Assembly: GCA_001898185.1 (NCBI GenBank)
Contig: MKTI01000009.1
Location: 248,001 to 312,000, forward strand
Source of the DNA: Cellulomonas sp. 73-145
GTDB lineage: Bacteria; Actinomycetota; Actinomycetes; Actinomycetales; Cellulomonadaceae
Length of the DNA stretch: 64,000 nucleotides
Direction: 5' to 3'
Below are positions 51,514 to 59,888 of the stretch, piece by piece; positions within the stretch are counted from its first letter, which is position 1, and each line of letters opens with the position of its first letter. Under the pieces are notes generated by a model. The model saw only the letters and a list, made by a program, of their open reading frames with translations, searched no databases and was not told where the DNA came from. The translations under genes and the position numbers were made by a program.

Positions 51514-52077
51514 TCAGCGGTTGCGGCGCAGCAGCCGGTCCTCCGGGTCGAGCCGCGTGAGCAGGGCGGACGTGATCGCCTCGAGCTGGGCGACCTGCTC
51601 GTCCGTCAGGACGTCGATCACCAGCTCGCGGGCGGTGCGGACGTGCCCCGGCGCCGTCCGGACCAACGTGTCCCAGCCCAGGTCGGTCAGGTGCGCGTTG
51701 GTGGCGCGGGCATCCCCTGGACAGGGGAGGCGTTCGACGAGCCCACGGACCTCGAGCCGCTTCACCACGTGCGACAGCCGGGGGAGGGTGGCACTGGTCC
51801 GCTGCGCGAGCCCGGTCATCCGCAGCGTCCGCTCGGGCGCCTCGGACAGCATCGCCAGCACCTGGTAGTCGAAGTGCGTGAGGTCGGCGTCGCGCTGAAG
51901 CTGGGAGTCGAGGCGAGCAGGCAGCAGCTCGGCGACGGAGATCAGGCCGACCCACGCGCGCAGCTGGTCCGAGGTGAGCCACGGCACGTCCTGCTGGTCG
52001 GCGGACGCGGCGACGTCACAGGCGCGCCCCGCCGCGGCCACCGCAGCGGCCGGCTCGTCATAGGTCGAGGTCGTCAT
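51514..52077 (-). CDS. MarR-family transcriptional regulator
   Basis: 187 aa. The winged HTH spans residues ~70-140, with RMTGLAQRTSATLPRLSHVVKRLE as recognition region and DARATNAHLTDLG as wing. A C-terminal helix mediates dimerisation. One Cys in the wing (LPCPGDAR) could make it redox-sensitive. Divergent from an F420-reductase-like gene; the 80-bp gap contains AGTTGACACGTCAACC over the -35 of that gene, a probable operator. Confidence 0.9.
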   Translation of the reverse strand: MTTSTYDEPAAAVAAAGRACDVAASADQQDVPWLTSDQLRAWVGLISVAELLPARLDSQLQRDADLTHFDYQVLAMLSEAPERTLRMTGLAQRTSATLPRLSHVVKRLEVRGLVERLPCPGDARATNAHLTDLGWDTLVRTAPGHVRTARELVIDVLTDEQVAQLEAITSALLTRLDPEDRLLRRNR

Positions 52078-52096
52078 GCGACCAGACTACGGCATC

Positions 52097-52126
52097 AGTT
52101 GACACGTCAACCATTTCGAGTATGTT
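52097..52126 (+). promoter_or_regulatory. promoter with MarR-type operator, F420-reductase-like gene
   Basis: TTGACA (52099-52104) and TATGTT (52121-52126), 16-bp spacer. The 16-bp near-palindrome AGTTGACACGTCAACC (52097-52112) covers the -35. Nearly the same sequence occurs in the promoter of the VOC gene at 57970-57985. Confidence 0.7.
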
Positions 52127-52157
52127 GGTTGTACCGACAAACTTCTGGAGGATCAGC

Positions 52158-52778
52158 ATGAGCACGGTCACCGTCATCGGGACAGGCAACATGGGAACGC
52201 AGATCGCCGGGCTCGCCGCCAAGGGCGGCGCCACGGTCCAGGTGCTCGACCGGCACGTGGAGAAGGCCGAGGCTCTCGCAGCGAGCATCGGGGGCACGCC
52301 GGGCGCCGTGGGTGAGCCGATCACCGGCGACATCGTCGTGCTGGCGGTCCCGTACCCCGCCGTCGCGGACCTGGTCGGCACCTACGGGAGCCAGCTGGCC
52401 GGACACACCGTCGTCGACATCACCAACCCGGTCGACTTCGCCACCTTCGACTCCCTCGTGGTGCCCGCGGGCTCCTCGGCGACCGAGCAGATCGCTGCGC
52501 AGCTGCCGTCCTCCGCGGTGCTCAAGGCGTTCAACACCAACTTCGCGGGCACGCTCGCCTCGGGGACCGTCGGGGCGCTCCCGACGACGGTCCTGGTCGC
52601 CGGCGACGACGCCGCCGCGAAGGCGGCCTTCACCGAGGTCTTCGGCTCCGCGATCACCGTCGTGGACGCCGGTTCCGTGCGCCGGGCGCACGAGCTGGAG
52701 GCCCTGGGCTTCCTGCAGATGACCCTCGCGGCCGCGGAGAAGATCGCCTGGACCGGCGGTTTCGCCACGGTCCGCTGA
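52158..52778 (+). CDS. NADPH:F420 reductase-like NAD(P)-binding protein
   Basis: 206 aa, Rossmann protein with GTGNMGTQIAGLAAKGG at residues ~8-24 and the NPVDF and KAFNTNFA motifs typical of F420H2:NADP+ oxidoreductase relatives. Such proteins move hydride between NADP(H) and F420 or another cofactor. The gene is the divergent partner of the MarR regulator. GGAGGA 6 nt before the ATG. Its regulation by a possibly redox-responsive MarR suggests a stress or detoxification role; the exact partner cofactor is not certain. Confidence 0.8.
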   Translation: MSTVTVIGTGNMGTQIAGLAAKGGATVQVLDRHVEKAEALAASIGGTPGAVGEPITGDIVVLAVPYPAVADLVGTYGSQLAGHTVVDITNPVDFATFDSLVVPAGSSATEQIAAQLPSSAVLKAFNTNFAGTLASGTVGALPTTVLVAGDDAAAKAAFTEVFGSAITVVDAGSVRRAHELEALGFLQMTLAAAEKIAWTGGFATVR

Positions 52779-52930
52779 CCGGCGGCGCCGGTGGACGCAC
52801 TCGCTGTCCACCGGTGCGGCACGACGCGGCGCCCGTCCGGTCTCGACCGGTACGTGGCGCCGCGTCGTGGTATCCACGGGGGCCGTGCCTCACGTCGCGG
52901 ACAGGTACGGCAGTCATGGGACCTTGGCCC

Positions 52931-52936
52931 TACGGT
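52931..52936 (+). promoter_or_regulatory. -10 box of the leaderless ppc transcript
   Basis: TACGGT ends 7 nt before the GTG of ppc at 52944; no ribosome site is present. Confidence 0.6.
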
Positions 52937-52943
52937 TGGCCCC

Positions 52944-55619
52944 GTGACGTCATCCGAGAGCACCCCTGAGGCCGTTCGAGGCCTGGCCCGGCACGAGGTC
53001 CCGGAGCCGCTGCGGACGGATGTCCGGCTGCTCGGGGAGCTGCTGGGACGTGTGCTGCGCGAGGCCGGCGGCGACGAGCTGTTCGAGGACGTCGAGCGGC
53101 TGCGGGAGCTGGCGATCCGCGCCCACGACGACCCCGAGTCGGACGCCCTCGCCCAGGCCGAGGCGCTGGTCGAGGGATTCGACCTGACCCGCGCCGAGCA
53201 CGTGGCCAGGGCATTCACCTGCTACTTCCACCTGGCGAACCTGGCCGAGGAGTACCACCGGGTGCGCGTGCTGCGGGAGCGTGAGTCGCAGATCGCGGCC
53301 GACGAGCTCGCGCCCGACGACTCCCTCGGGTCGGCGTACGCCCAGCTGGCTGCCGAGGTGGGACCGGATGAGGCGCGCGCCCGGCTGGGAGCCGTCGAGT
53401 TCCGTCCGGTGTTCACCGCCCACCCGACCGAGGCCCGGCGCCGCGCCGTCGCCCGCTCGATCCGGCGGATCGCCGACCTGGTCGCCGAGCGGGACGCGCT
53501 GAACATCGGCGGGACGACCCTCGCGGAGAACGAGCGCCGGCTGCTGTCCGAGATCGACACGCTCTGGCGCACCTCACCGCTGCGTGCCGAGAAGCCGACC
53601 GTGCTCGACGAGGTCGCCACGGTGCTCAACATCTTCGACACCACGTTGTTCGACGTGCTGCCGGCCGTGTACCGCCGGCTGGACGACTGGCTGCTCGGGG
53701 ACGCGGCGGGCACCACCGCTCCGGTGGTCCAGCCATGGTCGCACCCCGGCAGCTGGATCGGTGGTGACCGCGACGGCAACCCGAACGTCACCGCCGAGGT
53801 GACGCGAGCCGCCGCGGTGCTCGCGTCCGAGCACGCGCTGACCGCACTCGAGGCGTCCGCCCGCCGTACCGCCGAGGCGTTGACGCTGGACGCCGACGGG
53901 ACGCCACCCTCGGCGGGCCTGCTGGCGCTGTGGCAGCGGCAGCGGTCCCTGTCCGACTCGCTGACCGCGGCGGTCGCCGCCGAGTCGCCGAACGAGCCGC
54001 ACCGCAGGGTGCTGCGCCTGATCGCCGAGCGGATCGCCGCGACGCGTCGGCGGGATGCCGACCTGGCCTACCCCGACGCCGCGGCCCTCGAGGCCGACCT
54101 GCTGGTGCTGCAGCGGTCCCTCGCGGAGGCGGGGGCCGTCCGCGCGGCCTACGGAGACCTGCAGCGCCTCGTGTGGCAGGTGCAGACCTTCGGCTTCCAC
54201 ATGGCCGAGCTGGAGGTGCGCCAGCACTCCCAGGTGCACGCCGAGGCCCTGGCGGACATCGCCGAGCACGGGCTGGGTGGCGAGCTGGCGCCCCGGACGG
54301 TCGAGGTGCTCGACACCTTCCGTGCGATCGGCAGCGTGCAGCGCCGGTTCGGGCTCGCGGCGGTGCGCCGGTTCATCGTGTCGTTCACGCAGTCCGCCGA
54401 GCACCTCGCCGCGGTCTACCGGCTGGCGGAGCTCGCGTTCGACGGTGCCGACGACGCACCGGTGATCGACGCGATCCCGCTGTTCGAGACCTTCGCGGAC
54501 CTGCAGGCGAGCGTCGACATCCTCGAGGAGTCGCTGGCGATCCCGCAGGTGCAGCACCGCCTGGAGCAGACCGGCCGGCACCTCGAGGTGATGCTCGGGT
54601 ACTCGGACTCGTCGAAGGACGTCGGGCCGGTCTCGGCCACCCTCGCGCTGGACGACGCGCAGCGGCGGATCACCGCGTGGGCGCGCGAGCACGACATCCG
54701 GCTGACCCTCTTCCACGGTCGCGGTGGTGCTCTCGGCCGCGGCGGCGGCCCGGCGAACCGCGCCCTGCTGGCCCAGCCACCGGGGAGCGTCGACGGTCGT
54801 TTCAAGCTGACCGAGCAGGGCGAGGTGATCTTCGCCCGCTACGGCGACCCGACGATCGCCGCCCGGCACATCGAGCAGGTCACTGCGGCGACCCTGCTCG
54901 CCGGCGCGCCCTCCGTCGAGCGGCGCACGGCCGAGGCGGCCGAGCGTTTCGGCGACCTCGCGGCGCGCCTCGACGTCGCCTCGCGCCAGCGGTTCCACGC
55001 CCTGGTCCGTGCCGAGGGCTTCCCGCAGTGGTTCGCCGAGGTGACCCCGCTGGAGGAGGTCGGCCTGCTGCCGATCGGCTCCCGGCCGGCACGACGCGGC
55101 CTGTCGGTGTCGTCCCTGGACGACCTGCGCGCGATCCCGTGGGTCTTCTCCTGGTCGCAGGCCCGGATCAACCTCGCCGGCTGGTACGGCCTGGGCACGG
55201 CGCTCGACTCCGTCGGCGACGTCGACCTGCTGCGCAGCGCCTACCGCGACTGGCCGCTGTTCGCCACGGTGATCGACAACGTCGAGATGTCGCTCGCGAA
55301 GACGGACGAGCGCATCGCGGCTCGTTACCTCGGCCTCGGCGAGCGTGCCGACCTCGCCGCGCTGGTGCTGGAGGAGATGGCGCTCACACGGAAGTGGGTC
55401 CTGGCGATCACGGACTCTGAGGTGATGCTGTCTCGCCGGCGGATCCTCGGCCGCGCCGTCGCGCTCCGCAGCCCCTACGTCGACGCCCTGTCGTTGCTCC
55501 AGCTGCGTGCGCTGCGTGCGCTGCGGACCGGTGCGTCCCAGGAGAGCGTCGAGGACCTGCGCCGGCTGCTGCTGCTCACCGTCAACGGTGTGGCGGCAGG
55601 TCTGCAGAACACGGGCTGA
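52944..55619 (+). CDS. ppc: phosphoenolpyruvate carboxylase
   Basis: 891 aa. Catalytic His160 is in FTAHPTEARRR, the substrate loop is GSWIGGDRDGNPNVT, then LGYSDSSKDVGPVSA and the Gly-rich loop FHGRGGALGRGGGP. It ends with the conserved C-terminus LTVNGVAAGLQNTG. It carboxylates PEP to oxaloacetate to refill the TCA cycle. The start was moved to GTG 52944 because a TACGGT box lies 7 nt before it; the open frame upstream is not homologous. The last 38 bp overlap the convergent NUDIX gene. Confidence 0.96.
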   Translation: MTSSESTPEAVRGLARHEVPEPLRTDVRLLGELLGRVLREAGGDELFEDVERLRELAIRAHDDPESDALAQAEALVEGFDLTRAEHVARAFTCYFHLANLAEEYHRVRVLRERESQIAADELAPDDSLGSAYAQLAAEVGPDEARARLGAVEFRPVFTAHPTEARRRAVARSIRRIADLVAERDALNIGGTTLAENERRLLSEIDTLWRTSPLRAEKPTVLDEVATVLNIFDTTLFDVLPAVYRRLDDWLLGDAAGTTAPVVQPWSHPGSWIGGDRDGNPNVTAEVTRAAAVLASEHALTALEASARRTAEALTLDADGTPPSAGLLALWQRQRSLSDSLTAAVAAESPNEPHRRVLRLIAERIAATRRRDADLAYPDAAALEADLLVLQRSLAEAGAVRAAYGDLQRLVWQVQTFGFHMAELEVRQHSQVHAEALADIAEHGLGGELAPRTVEVLDTFRAIGSVQRRFGLAAVRRFIVSFTQSAEHLAAVYRLAELAFDGADDAPVIDAIPLFETFADLQASVDILEESLAIPQVQHRLEQTGRHLEVMLGYSDSSKDVGPVSATLALDDAQRRITAWAREHDIRLTLFHGRGGALGRGGGPANRALLAQPPGSVDGRFKLTEQGEVIFARYGDPTIAARHIEQVTAATLLAGAPSVERRTAEAAERFGDLAARLDVASRQRFHALVRAEGFPQWFAEVTPLEEVGLLPIGSRPARRGLSVSSLDDLRAIPWVFSWSQARINLAGWYGLGTALDSVGDVDLLRSAYRDWPLFATVIDNVEMSLAKTDERIAARYLGLGERADLAALVLEEMALTRKWVLAITDSEVMLSRRRILGRAVALRSPYVDALSLLQLRALRALRTGASQESVEDLRRLLLLTVNGVAAGLQNTG

Positions 55620-56112
55620 CCGGCACCGACATCACGGCGGGCAGCGGCTCGCCGTGCGCCAGCGCGTCGAGGACCGTCCGCTCGTGCGGGACGACCGGTT
55701 CGGGCAGCGCGTTCAGCGGGTACCAGGCCATCGCGGCGGCACGGTTCGCCTCGCGCAGCTGCGGCTCACCCGTCCAGCGGTCTGCCGCGAAGAAGACGTC
55801 GACGCGCTGCTCGACGGCCGGGCCGCCGCGCTCGAACCGGTGCAGCACCGTGAGTGGCTGCAGGTCGTCGATGCGCACCTGGACGCCGGCCTCCTCGGCG
55901 GCCTCCCGGCAGGCGGCCTCGTGCACCGACTCGCCCGGGTCCACGTGGCCGGCGAGCGTCGCCCAGTGCTCGTCTCTGTACCCGGTGCCGCGGCGCAGCT
56001 GCAGCAGCACCTCGTCGCCCTGCGGTCCCGGGCGACGCAGCACCAGGTACGCCGCGGCGACGAGCAGGGTGCGGCCGGCCAGGTGGTCGTCGTCGGCGTA
56101 GCGCTGGGTCAC
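55582..56112 (-). CDS. NUDIX hydrolase
   Basis: 176 aa. The Nudix box is complete: GHVDPGESVHEAACREAAEE followed by Ala-Gly-Val, with the expected Gly, Glu, REx2EE and Gly positions. It hydrolyses a nucleoside diphosphate linked to another group; the substrate is unknown. GTG start at 56112 was picked as the first start consistent with family length; the frame continues open upstream in antisense to the sigma-factor gene. Its 3' end overlaps the ppc end by 38 bp, so the two mRNAs are complementary there. Confidence 0.87.
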   Translation of the reverse strand: MTQRYADDDHLAGRTLLVAAAYLVLRRPGPQGDEVLLQLRRGTGYRDEHWATLAGHVDPGESVHEAACREAAEEAGVQVRIDDLQPLTVLHRFERGGPAVEQRVDVFFAADRWTGEPQLREANRAAAMAWYPLNALPEPVVPHERTVLDALAHGEPLPAVMSVPVSPCSADLPPHR

Positions 56113-56195
56113 CCGCGCAGTCTGGCACCGGGTCCCTCGGCTGCCTCGGGGAGCGGCTGCCACGGCAGGGCTGCCGCGGTGTCGGAGGCGCGGGT

Positions 56196-56201
56196 TACCG
56201 T
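56196..56201 (+). promoter_or_regulatory. -10 box of the leaderless sigma-factor transcript
   Basis: TACCGT ends 6 nt before the GTG at 56208. Confidence 0.55.
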
Positions 56202-56207
56202 CCTGGT

Positions 56208-57254
56208 GTGACGCAGACCACAGCCGAAGCCGCCGCGTCGTCCGCCGCGCCGGACGACGTCGGCGCACCGGTCGTGCAGGACGGGTTCGACGCTCTCGTC
56301 GCGCCGCTGCGCCGCGAGCTGCTCGCCCACTGCTACCGGATGACCGGGTCGCTGCAGGATGCCGAGGACGCCCTGCAGGAGACCTGGCTGCGGGCGTGGC
56401 GCGCGCTGCCGGACTTCGAGGGCAGGTCCTCCCTGCGGACGTGGATGTACCGCATCGCGACGCGCGTCTGCCTGTCCCACCTGGAGGGCAGGGCGCGACG
56501 GCCGCTCCCGGTGGGTCTCGGTGGACCGCCGGCGGACCCCGCCGTCGAGCCGCACCCGGACCGCTCGGTGCCGTGGCTGGAACCCCTGCCCGACCGCCTG
56601 CTGTGGAGCACTCCGGACGCCGACCCGGCCGACCGGGCGGTGGACGTCGACACCGTGCGCCTGGCCTTCGTGGCGGCGCTGCAGCACCTCACCGCGCAGC
56701 AGCGCGCCGTCCTGCTGCTGCGGGACGTGCTGGCCTGGACGGCGGCGGAGGTGGCCCAGGCGCTGCGGCTGTCCGTGGCGGCGGTCAACTCCACGCTCCA
56801 GCGGGCGCACTCCCGCATGGCCACGCTCGACGTCCCGCCGGCACCCGCGGAGCTCACGCCCCACCAGCAGCATCTGCTGCGCCGGTACGTGGCGGCCTTC
56901 GAGGCGTACGACGTGCCCGCTCTCGTCACGCTGCTCGCGGCGGACGTCGTCTGGGAGATGCCGCCGTACCCCGAGTGGTACCAGGGTCCCGACGCGGTCG
57001 GGAACCTGATCTGCCGCTGGTGCCCCGCGACCGGCCCCGGCAGCATGCGCCTGCTGGGCACGTCCTCGAACGGGTTGCCGACCTTCGGCCTGTACATGCG
57101 GGAGGCGGACGGTCGCCACCACGCCTTCCAGCTGCAGCAGGTGACCGTCGGCCCGGACGGCGTGGAGCGGGTCACCGTCTGGTTCGCGCCCGAGCTGTTC
57201 GGCGCGTTCGGCCTGCCCGACGTCGTGCCGCCGGACGAGGAGAGGCGCCACTAG
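56208..57254 (+). CDS. SigG-type ECF sigma factor with SnoaL-like C-terminus
   Basis: 348 aa. Region 2 (MTGSLQDAEDALQETWLRAWRAL, residues ~43-65) and region 4 (LTAQQRAVLLLRDVLAWTAAEVAQAL, ~164-190) are clear. After them comes a SnoaL-like domain of about 130 residues with WEMPPYPEWYQGP. This architecture belongs to the SigX5/SigG subfamily (TIGR02960-like), where the C-terminal domain stands in for a separate anti-sigma factor. The start is GTG 56208, leaderless. No separate anti-sigma gene is adjacent, consistent with the subfamily. Targets are unknown. Confidence 0.88.
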   Translation: MTQTTAEAAASSAAPDDVGAPVVQDGFDALVAPLRRELLAHCYRMTGSLQDAEDALQETWLRAWRALPDFEGRSSLRTWMYRIATRVCLSHLEGRARRPLPVGLGGPPADPAVEPHPDRSVPWLEPLPDRLLWSTPDADPADRAVDVDTVRLAFVAALQHLTAQQRAVLLLRDVLAWTAAEVAQALRLSVAAVNSTLQRAHSRMATLDVPPAPAELTPHQQHLLRRYVAAFEAYDVPALVTLLAADVVWEMPPYPEWYQGPDAVGNLICRWCPATGPGSMRLLGTSSNGLPTFGLYMREADGRHHAFQLQQVTVGPDGVERVTVWFAPELFGAFGLPDVVPPDEERRH

Positions 57255-57327
57255 GCTCGGCGGGTCGGCGCGTGAGCGCACCGCCGCAGGGACGGCCGCC
57301 GTGGCGGCCACGGCTCGGGAGGCCCCG

Positions 57328-57960
57328 ATGAGCGACTCCGGCGAGGGTGACTTCGAGTTCGAGCGGAGGTTCGTCGCGCGGGACGTGCCGGCCGAGCTGC
57401 TCGAGGCGACCCCGACGTTGATCGTGCAGAGCTACCTTCTGGCCGCCGACGGCTATGCGGTGCGTGTGCGGGTGCAGGCGCCGGGCGTCCCGGCGGTGCA
57501 GGACCCGGGGCTGGACGAGCTCCTGCTGCTCGAGCGGTACGTCGACCGCGTCGAGTTCGCCTCGGTGACCGTCAAGGGCCCGATGGTCGCGGGCACCCGG
57601 TACGAGGCCGAGCGGGAGCTCGACCCCGTGATGGGCATCGAGATCGTCCGCCGTGGACCCGCGCGGGTGGCCAAGCTCCGCCACGCCGTCTGGCTCGGTG
57701 ACGACGGCTGGGTGATCGACGTGTTCACCGGCGCGAACGCCCCCCTGGTGGTGGCGGAGGTGGAGCGAGGGGGACCGGTCACCGACCTGGCCATCCCGTC
57801 GTTCTGCGTCACGGAGGTCACGACCGACCACCGCTTCGCGAACGACGCCCTCGCGTCGAGGCCGTTCAGCACGTGGGCGGCTGAGCTCGACGCCGAGCTC
57901 GCCGAGCACGGACCCGTCTTCCTCTCCGAGCTGGGCACCAACCGGCGCCTCGAGCCGTGA
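57328..57960 (+). CDS. CYTH-domain protein
   Basis: 210 aa. It begins with the CYTH signature EFERRFVA (residues 10-17) and has alternating charged strands with the basic VTVKGP and TRYEAERELD motifs that form a phosphate-binding tunnel. Members hydrolyse triphosphates such as inorganic tripolyphosphate or thiamine triphosphate, and some are adenylate cyclases. GGGAGG 5 nt before ATG 57328. Immediately downstream lies the VOC promoter. The function is probably triphosphatase, by family frequency. Confidence 0.8.
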   Translation: MSDSGEGDFEFERRFVARDVPAELLEATPTLIVQSYLLAADGYAVRVRVQAPGVPAVQDPGLDELLLLERYVDRVEFASVTVKGPMVAGTRYEAERELDPVMGIEIVRRGPARVAKLRHAVWLGDDGWVIDVFTGANAPLVVAEVERGGPVTDLAIPSFCVTEVTTDHRFANDALASRPFSTWAAELDAELAEHGPVFLSELGTNRRLEP

Positions 57961-57964
57961 CTGC

Positions 57965-57993
57965 TTGAAAGTTGACCCTTCAACTATTACAGT
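57965..57993 (+). promoter_or_regulatory. promoter with MarR-type operator, VOC gene
   Basis: TTGAAA (57965-57970) and TACAGT (57988-57993) with a 17-bp spacer. The spacer contains the palindrome AGTTGACCCTTCAACT (57970-57985). A second, GGTTG-acatga-CAACC (57994-58009), overlaps the start codon. The start ATG at 58001 is 7 nt past the -10, so the mRNA is leaderless. Confidence 0.75.
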
Positions 57994-58000
57994 GGTTGAC

Positions 58001-58993
58001 ATGACAACCACTTCGTCCGCGTCCGGCACCGCTCCTCGACCCGGGGCCGGGGCCCGGACGGCCGTCGCGCCGACGCTCGCGCAGGCTCACGAGTCCATCG
58101 CGGCGGGCACCGGCATGGACGCGGTCACGCTGCTCGTCGGGGACCTGGACACCCAGCTGCACTTCTACCGTGACGTCCTGCGCCTCGCGGTGGTCGAGCA
58201 GCCGGTCGACCGGCTCGGCACCGGGCCGGCGCAGGTGACGCTGGGCAGGGGGACCACACCCCTGGTCGTGCTGCGGCACACGCCCGACCTGCCGCCCGCA
58301 CGCCGCGGATCGGCCGGCCTGTTCCACACCGCCCTGCTGTTCGACGACCGTGCGGACCTGGCCGAGACGCTGGCCTCGGTCGCACGTCACGCCCCCGGCA
58401 CCTACACCGGCTCGGCCGACCACCTCGTGTCGCTGGCGTTCTACCTGACCGACCCCGAGGGGAACGGTGTCGAGCTGTACTGGGACCGGCCGCGTGACGA
58501 GTGGCGGCACTCCGCCGACGGCGGCGTGGTGATGGACTCCCTGCGGCTCGACCCGAACGAGTTCATGGGCGAGCACCTGGGGGAGGCGCAGCTCGAGCGG
58601 CTGGAGCAGGCGGCACCCGACCCGGCTCCGGTCGACGGGGAGACCGTCGTCGGCCACGTGCACCTGTCCGTCGGCGACGTGCCCTCGGGGCGGGCGTTCT
58701 ACGTGGACGCGCTCGGCTTCGACGTCACCGCGCAGTGGCACGGGGCGCTGTTCGTCTCCGCCGGCGGCTACCACCACCATCTGGCGATGAACACGTGGGC
58801 GTCGGCCGGCGCGGGACCGCGCGCGTCGTCCCTCGGCCTCGGCGAGGTCCGCATCCTGGTGCCGACGGACGACGACCTCGGGGCGCTCGCCGCACGGGTC
58901 GCCCGGGCCGGGGTGCGGGGCGAGCACGACGGGCAGACGTTGCGTTTCGAGGACCCCTGGCGAAACGTGATCCGGGTCGCGGCCGCGGCCTGA
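58001..58993 (+). CDS. two-module VOC protein (catechol 2,3-dioxygenase / CatE-like)
   Basis: 330 aa with two vicinal-oxygen-chelate modules. The C-terminal module keeps the metal ligands: His in VGHVHLSVGD, His in YHHHLAMNTW and an acidic residue in LRFEDPW. In the N-terminal module the first His is replaced by Ala (MDAVTLLVGD), although later His and Glu remain. This fits ring-cleaving dioxygenase-like proteins where only the C-terminal half is catalytic. Quinone or catechol detoxification is likely. The promoter carries a MarR-type operator resembling that at 52097-52112, so both genes may share the MarR regulator at 51514. Confidence 0.82.
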   Translation: MTTTSSASGTAPRPGAGARTAVAPTLAQAHESIAAGTGMDAVTLLVGDLDTQLHFYRDVLRLAVVEQPVDRLGTGPAQVTLGRGTTPLVVLRHTPDLPPARRGSAGLFHTALLFDDRADLAETLASVARHAPGTYTGSADHLVSLAFYLTDPEGNGVELYWDRPRDEWRHSADGGVVMDSLRLDPNEFMGEHLGEAQLERLEQAAPDPAPVDGETVVGHVHLSVGDVPSGRAFYVDALGFDVTAQWHGALFVSAGGYHHHLAMNTWASAGAGPRASSLGLGEVRILVPTDDDLGALAARVARAGVRGEHDGQTLRFEDPWRNVIRVAAAA

Positions 58994-59017
58994 TCAGCAC
59001 GTCTGCGCCTCGGGACG

Positions 59018-59023
59018 TAGCCT
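59018..59023 (+). promoter_or_regulatory. -10 box of a leaderless F420-oxidoreductase transcript
   Basis: TAGCCT ends 7 nt before the GTG at 59031. Confidence 0.55.
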
Positions 59024-59030
59024 GCACGGC

Positions 59031-59831
59031 GTGACGCATCCTGTACGCATCGGTGTCCAGCTCCAGCCCCAGCACGCCGACTACCCCCAGATCCGCGACG
59101 CGGTGCGCCGCGCGGAGGACCTCGGCGTCGACGTGATCTTCAACTGGGACCACTTCTTCCCGCTGTCCGGCGACCCCGACGGCAAGCACTTCGAGTGCTG
59201 GACGATGCTGGGCGCCTGGGCCGAGCAGACGAGCCGCGTGCAGCTCGGCGCACTCGTCACGTGCAACTCGTACCGGAACCCCGAGCTGCTCGCCGACATG
59301 GCGCGGACCGTCGACCACATCAGCGGTGGGCGGCTGATCCTGGGGATCGGCGCCGGCTGGAAGCAGAAGGACTACGACGAGTTCGGGTACGAGTTCGGCA
59401 CGCCCGGCAGCCGGATCGCGGACCTGGCGCAGGCGCTGCCGCGGATCAAGGCTCGCCGGGCGGCGGGCAACCCGGCGCCGACGCGGGAGATCCCCGTGCT
59501 GATCGGCGGGGGCGGTGAGCGCAAGACCCTGCGCGTCGTCGCCGAGCACGCCGACGTGTGGCACTCGTTCGGTGACGTGACCGAGCTGCGGCGCAAGAGC
59601 GCGATCCTCGACGAGCACGGCGCCGCCGTCGGGCGGGACACCGCGTCCCTCGTCGAGCGCTCGGTCGGCGTCGGCGCGCCGCCGGCGGCTGTCGCCGACG
59701 ACCTGCTCGCCGCAGGCGTCACGCTGTTCACGGTGGGGACCGGCGGACCGGACTACGACCTCTCGCTCGCGCAGCAGTGGGTGCGGTGGCGGGACGAGCG
59801 GGCGCGGCGCGAGGGGGACGAGGGCAGGTAG
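59031..59831 (+). CDS. F420-dependent LLM-class oxidoreductase
   Basis: 266 aa luciferase-like protein. It opens RIGVQLQPQHADY, then WDHFFPLSGDPDGKHFECW, a pattern of a mycobacterial F420-binding subfamily, and has RLILGIGAGWKQKDYDEFGY. It reduces or oxidises an unknown substrate with F420H2/F420. It is a single gene with a leaderless promoter in front and a 7-bp-stem hairpin behind. It is a different subgroup from the FGD-like enzyme at 49208, shorter by about 70 residues. Confidence 0.87.
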   Translation: MTHPVRIGVQLQPQHADYPQIRDAVRRAEDLGVDVIFNWDHFFPLSGDPDGKHFECWTMLGAWAEQTSRVQLGALVTCNSYRNPELLADMARTVDHISGGRLILGIGAGWKQKDYDEFGYEFGTPGSRIADLAQALPRIKARRAAGNPAPTREIPVLIGGGGERKTLRVVAEHADVWHSFGDVTELRRKSAILDEHGAAVGRDTASLVERSVGVGAPPAAVADDLLAAGVTLFTVGTGGPDYDLSLAQQWVRWRDERARREGDEGR

Positions 59832-59850
59832 CCGGGGCGGACAGCCCCGG
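59832..59850 (+). terminator. hairpin after F420 oxidoreductase
   Basis: CCGGGGC-ggaca-GCCCCGG, perfect 7-bp stem overlapping the end of the stop region (stop at 59829-59831). Confidence 0.7.
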
Positions 59851-59875
59851 AGGTCGCCCCGACCGGTGGCGCGCC

Positions 59876-59881
59876 TAGGGT
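59876..59881 (+). promoter_or_regulatory. -10 box of the leaderless phosphoesterase transcript
   Basis: TAGGGT ends 7 nt before the ATG at 59889. Confidence 0.6.
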
Positions 59882-59888
59882 GGTGACG

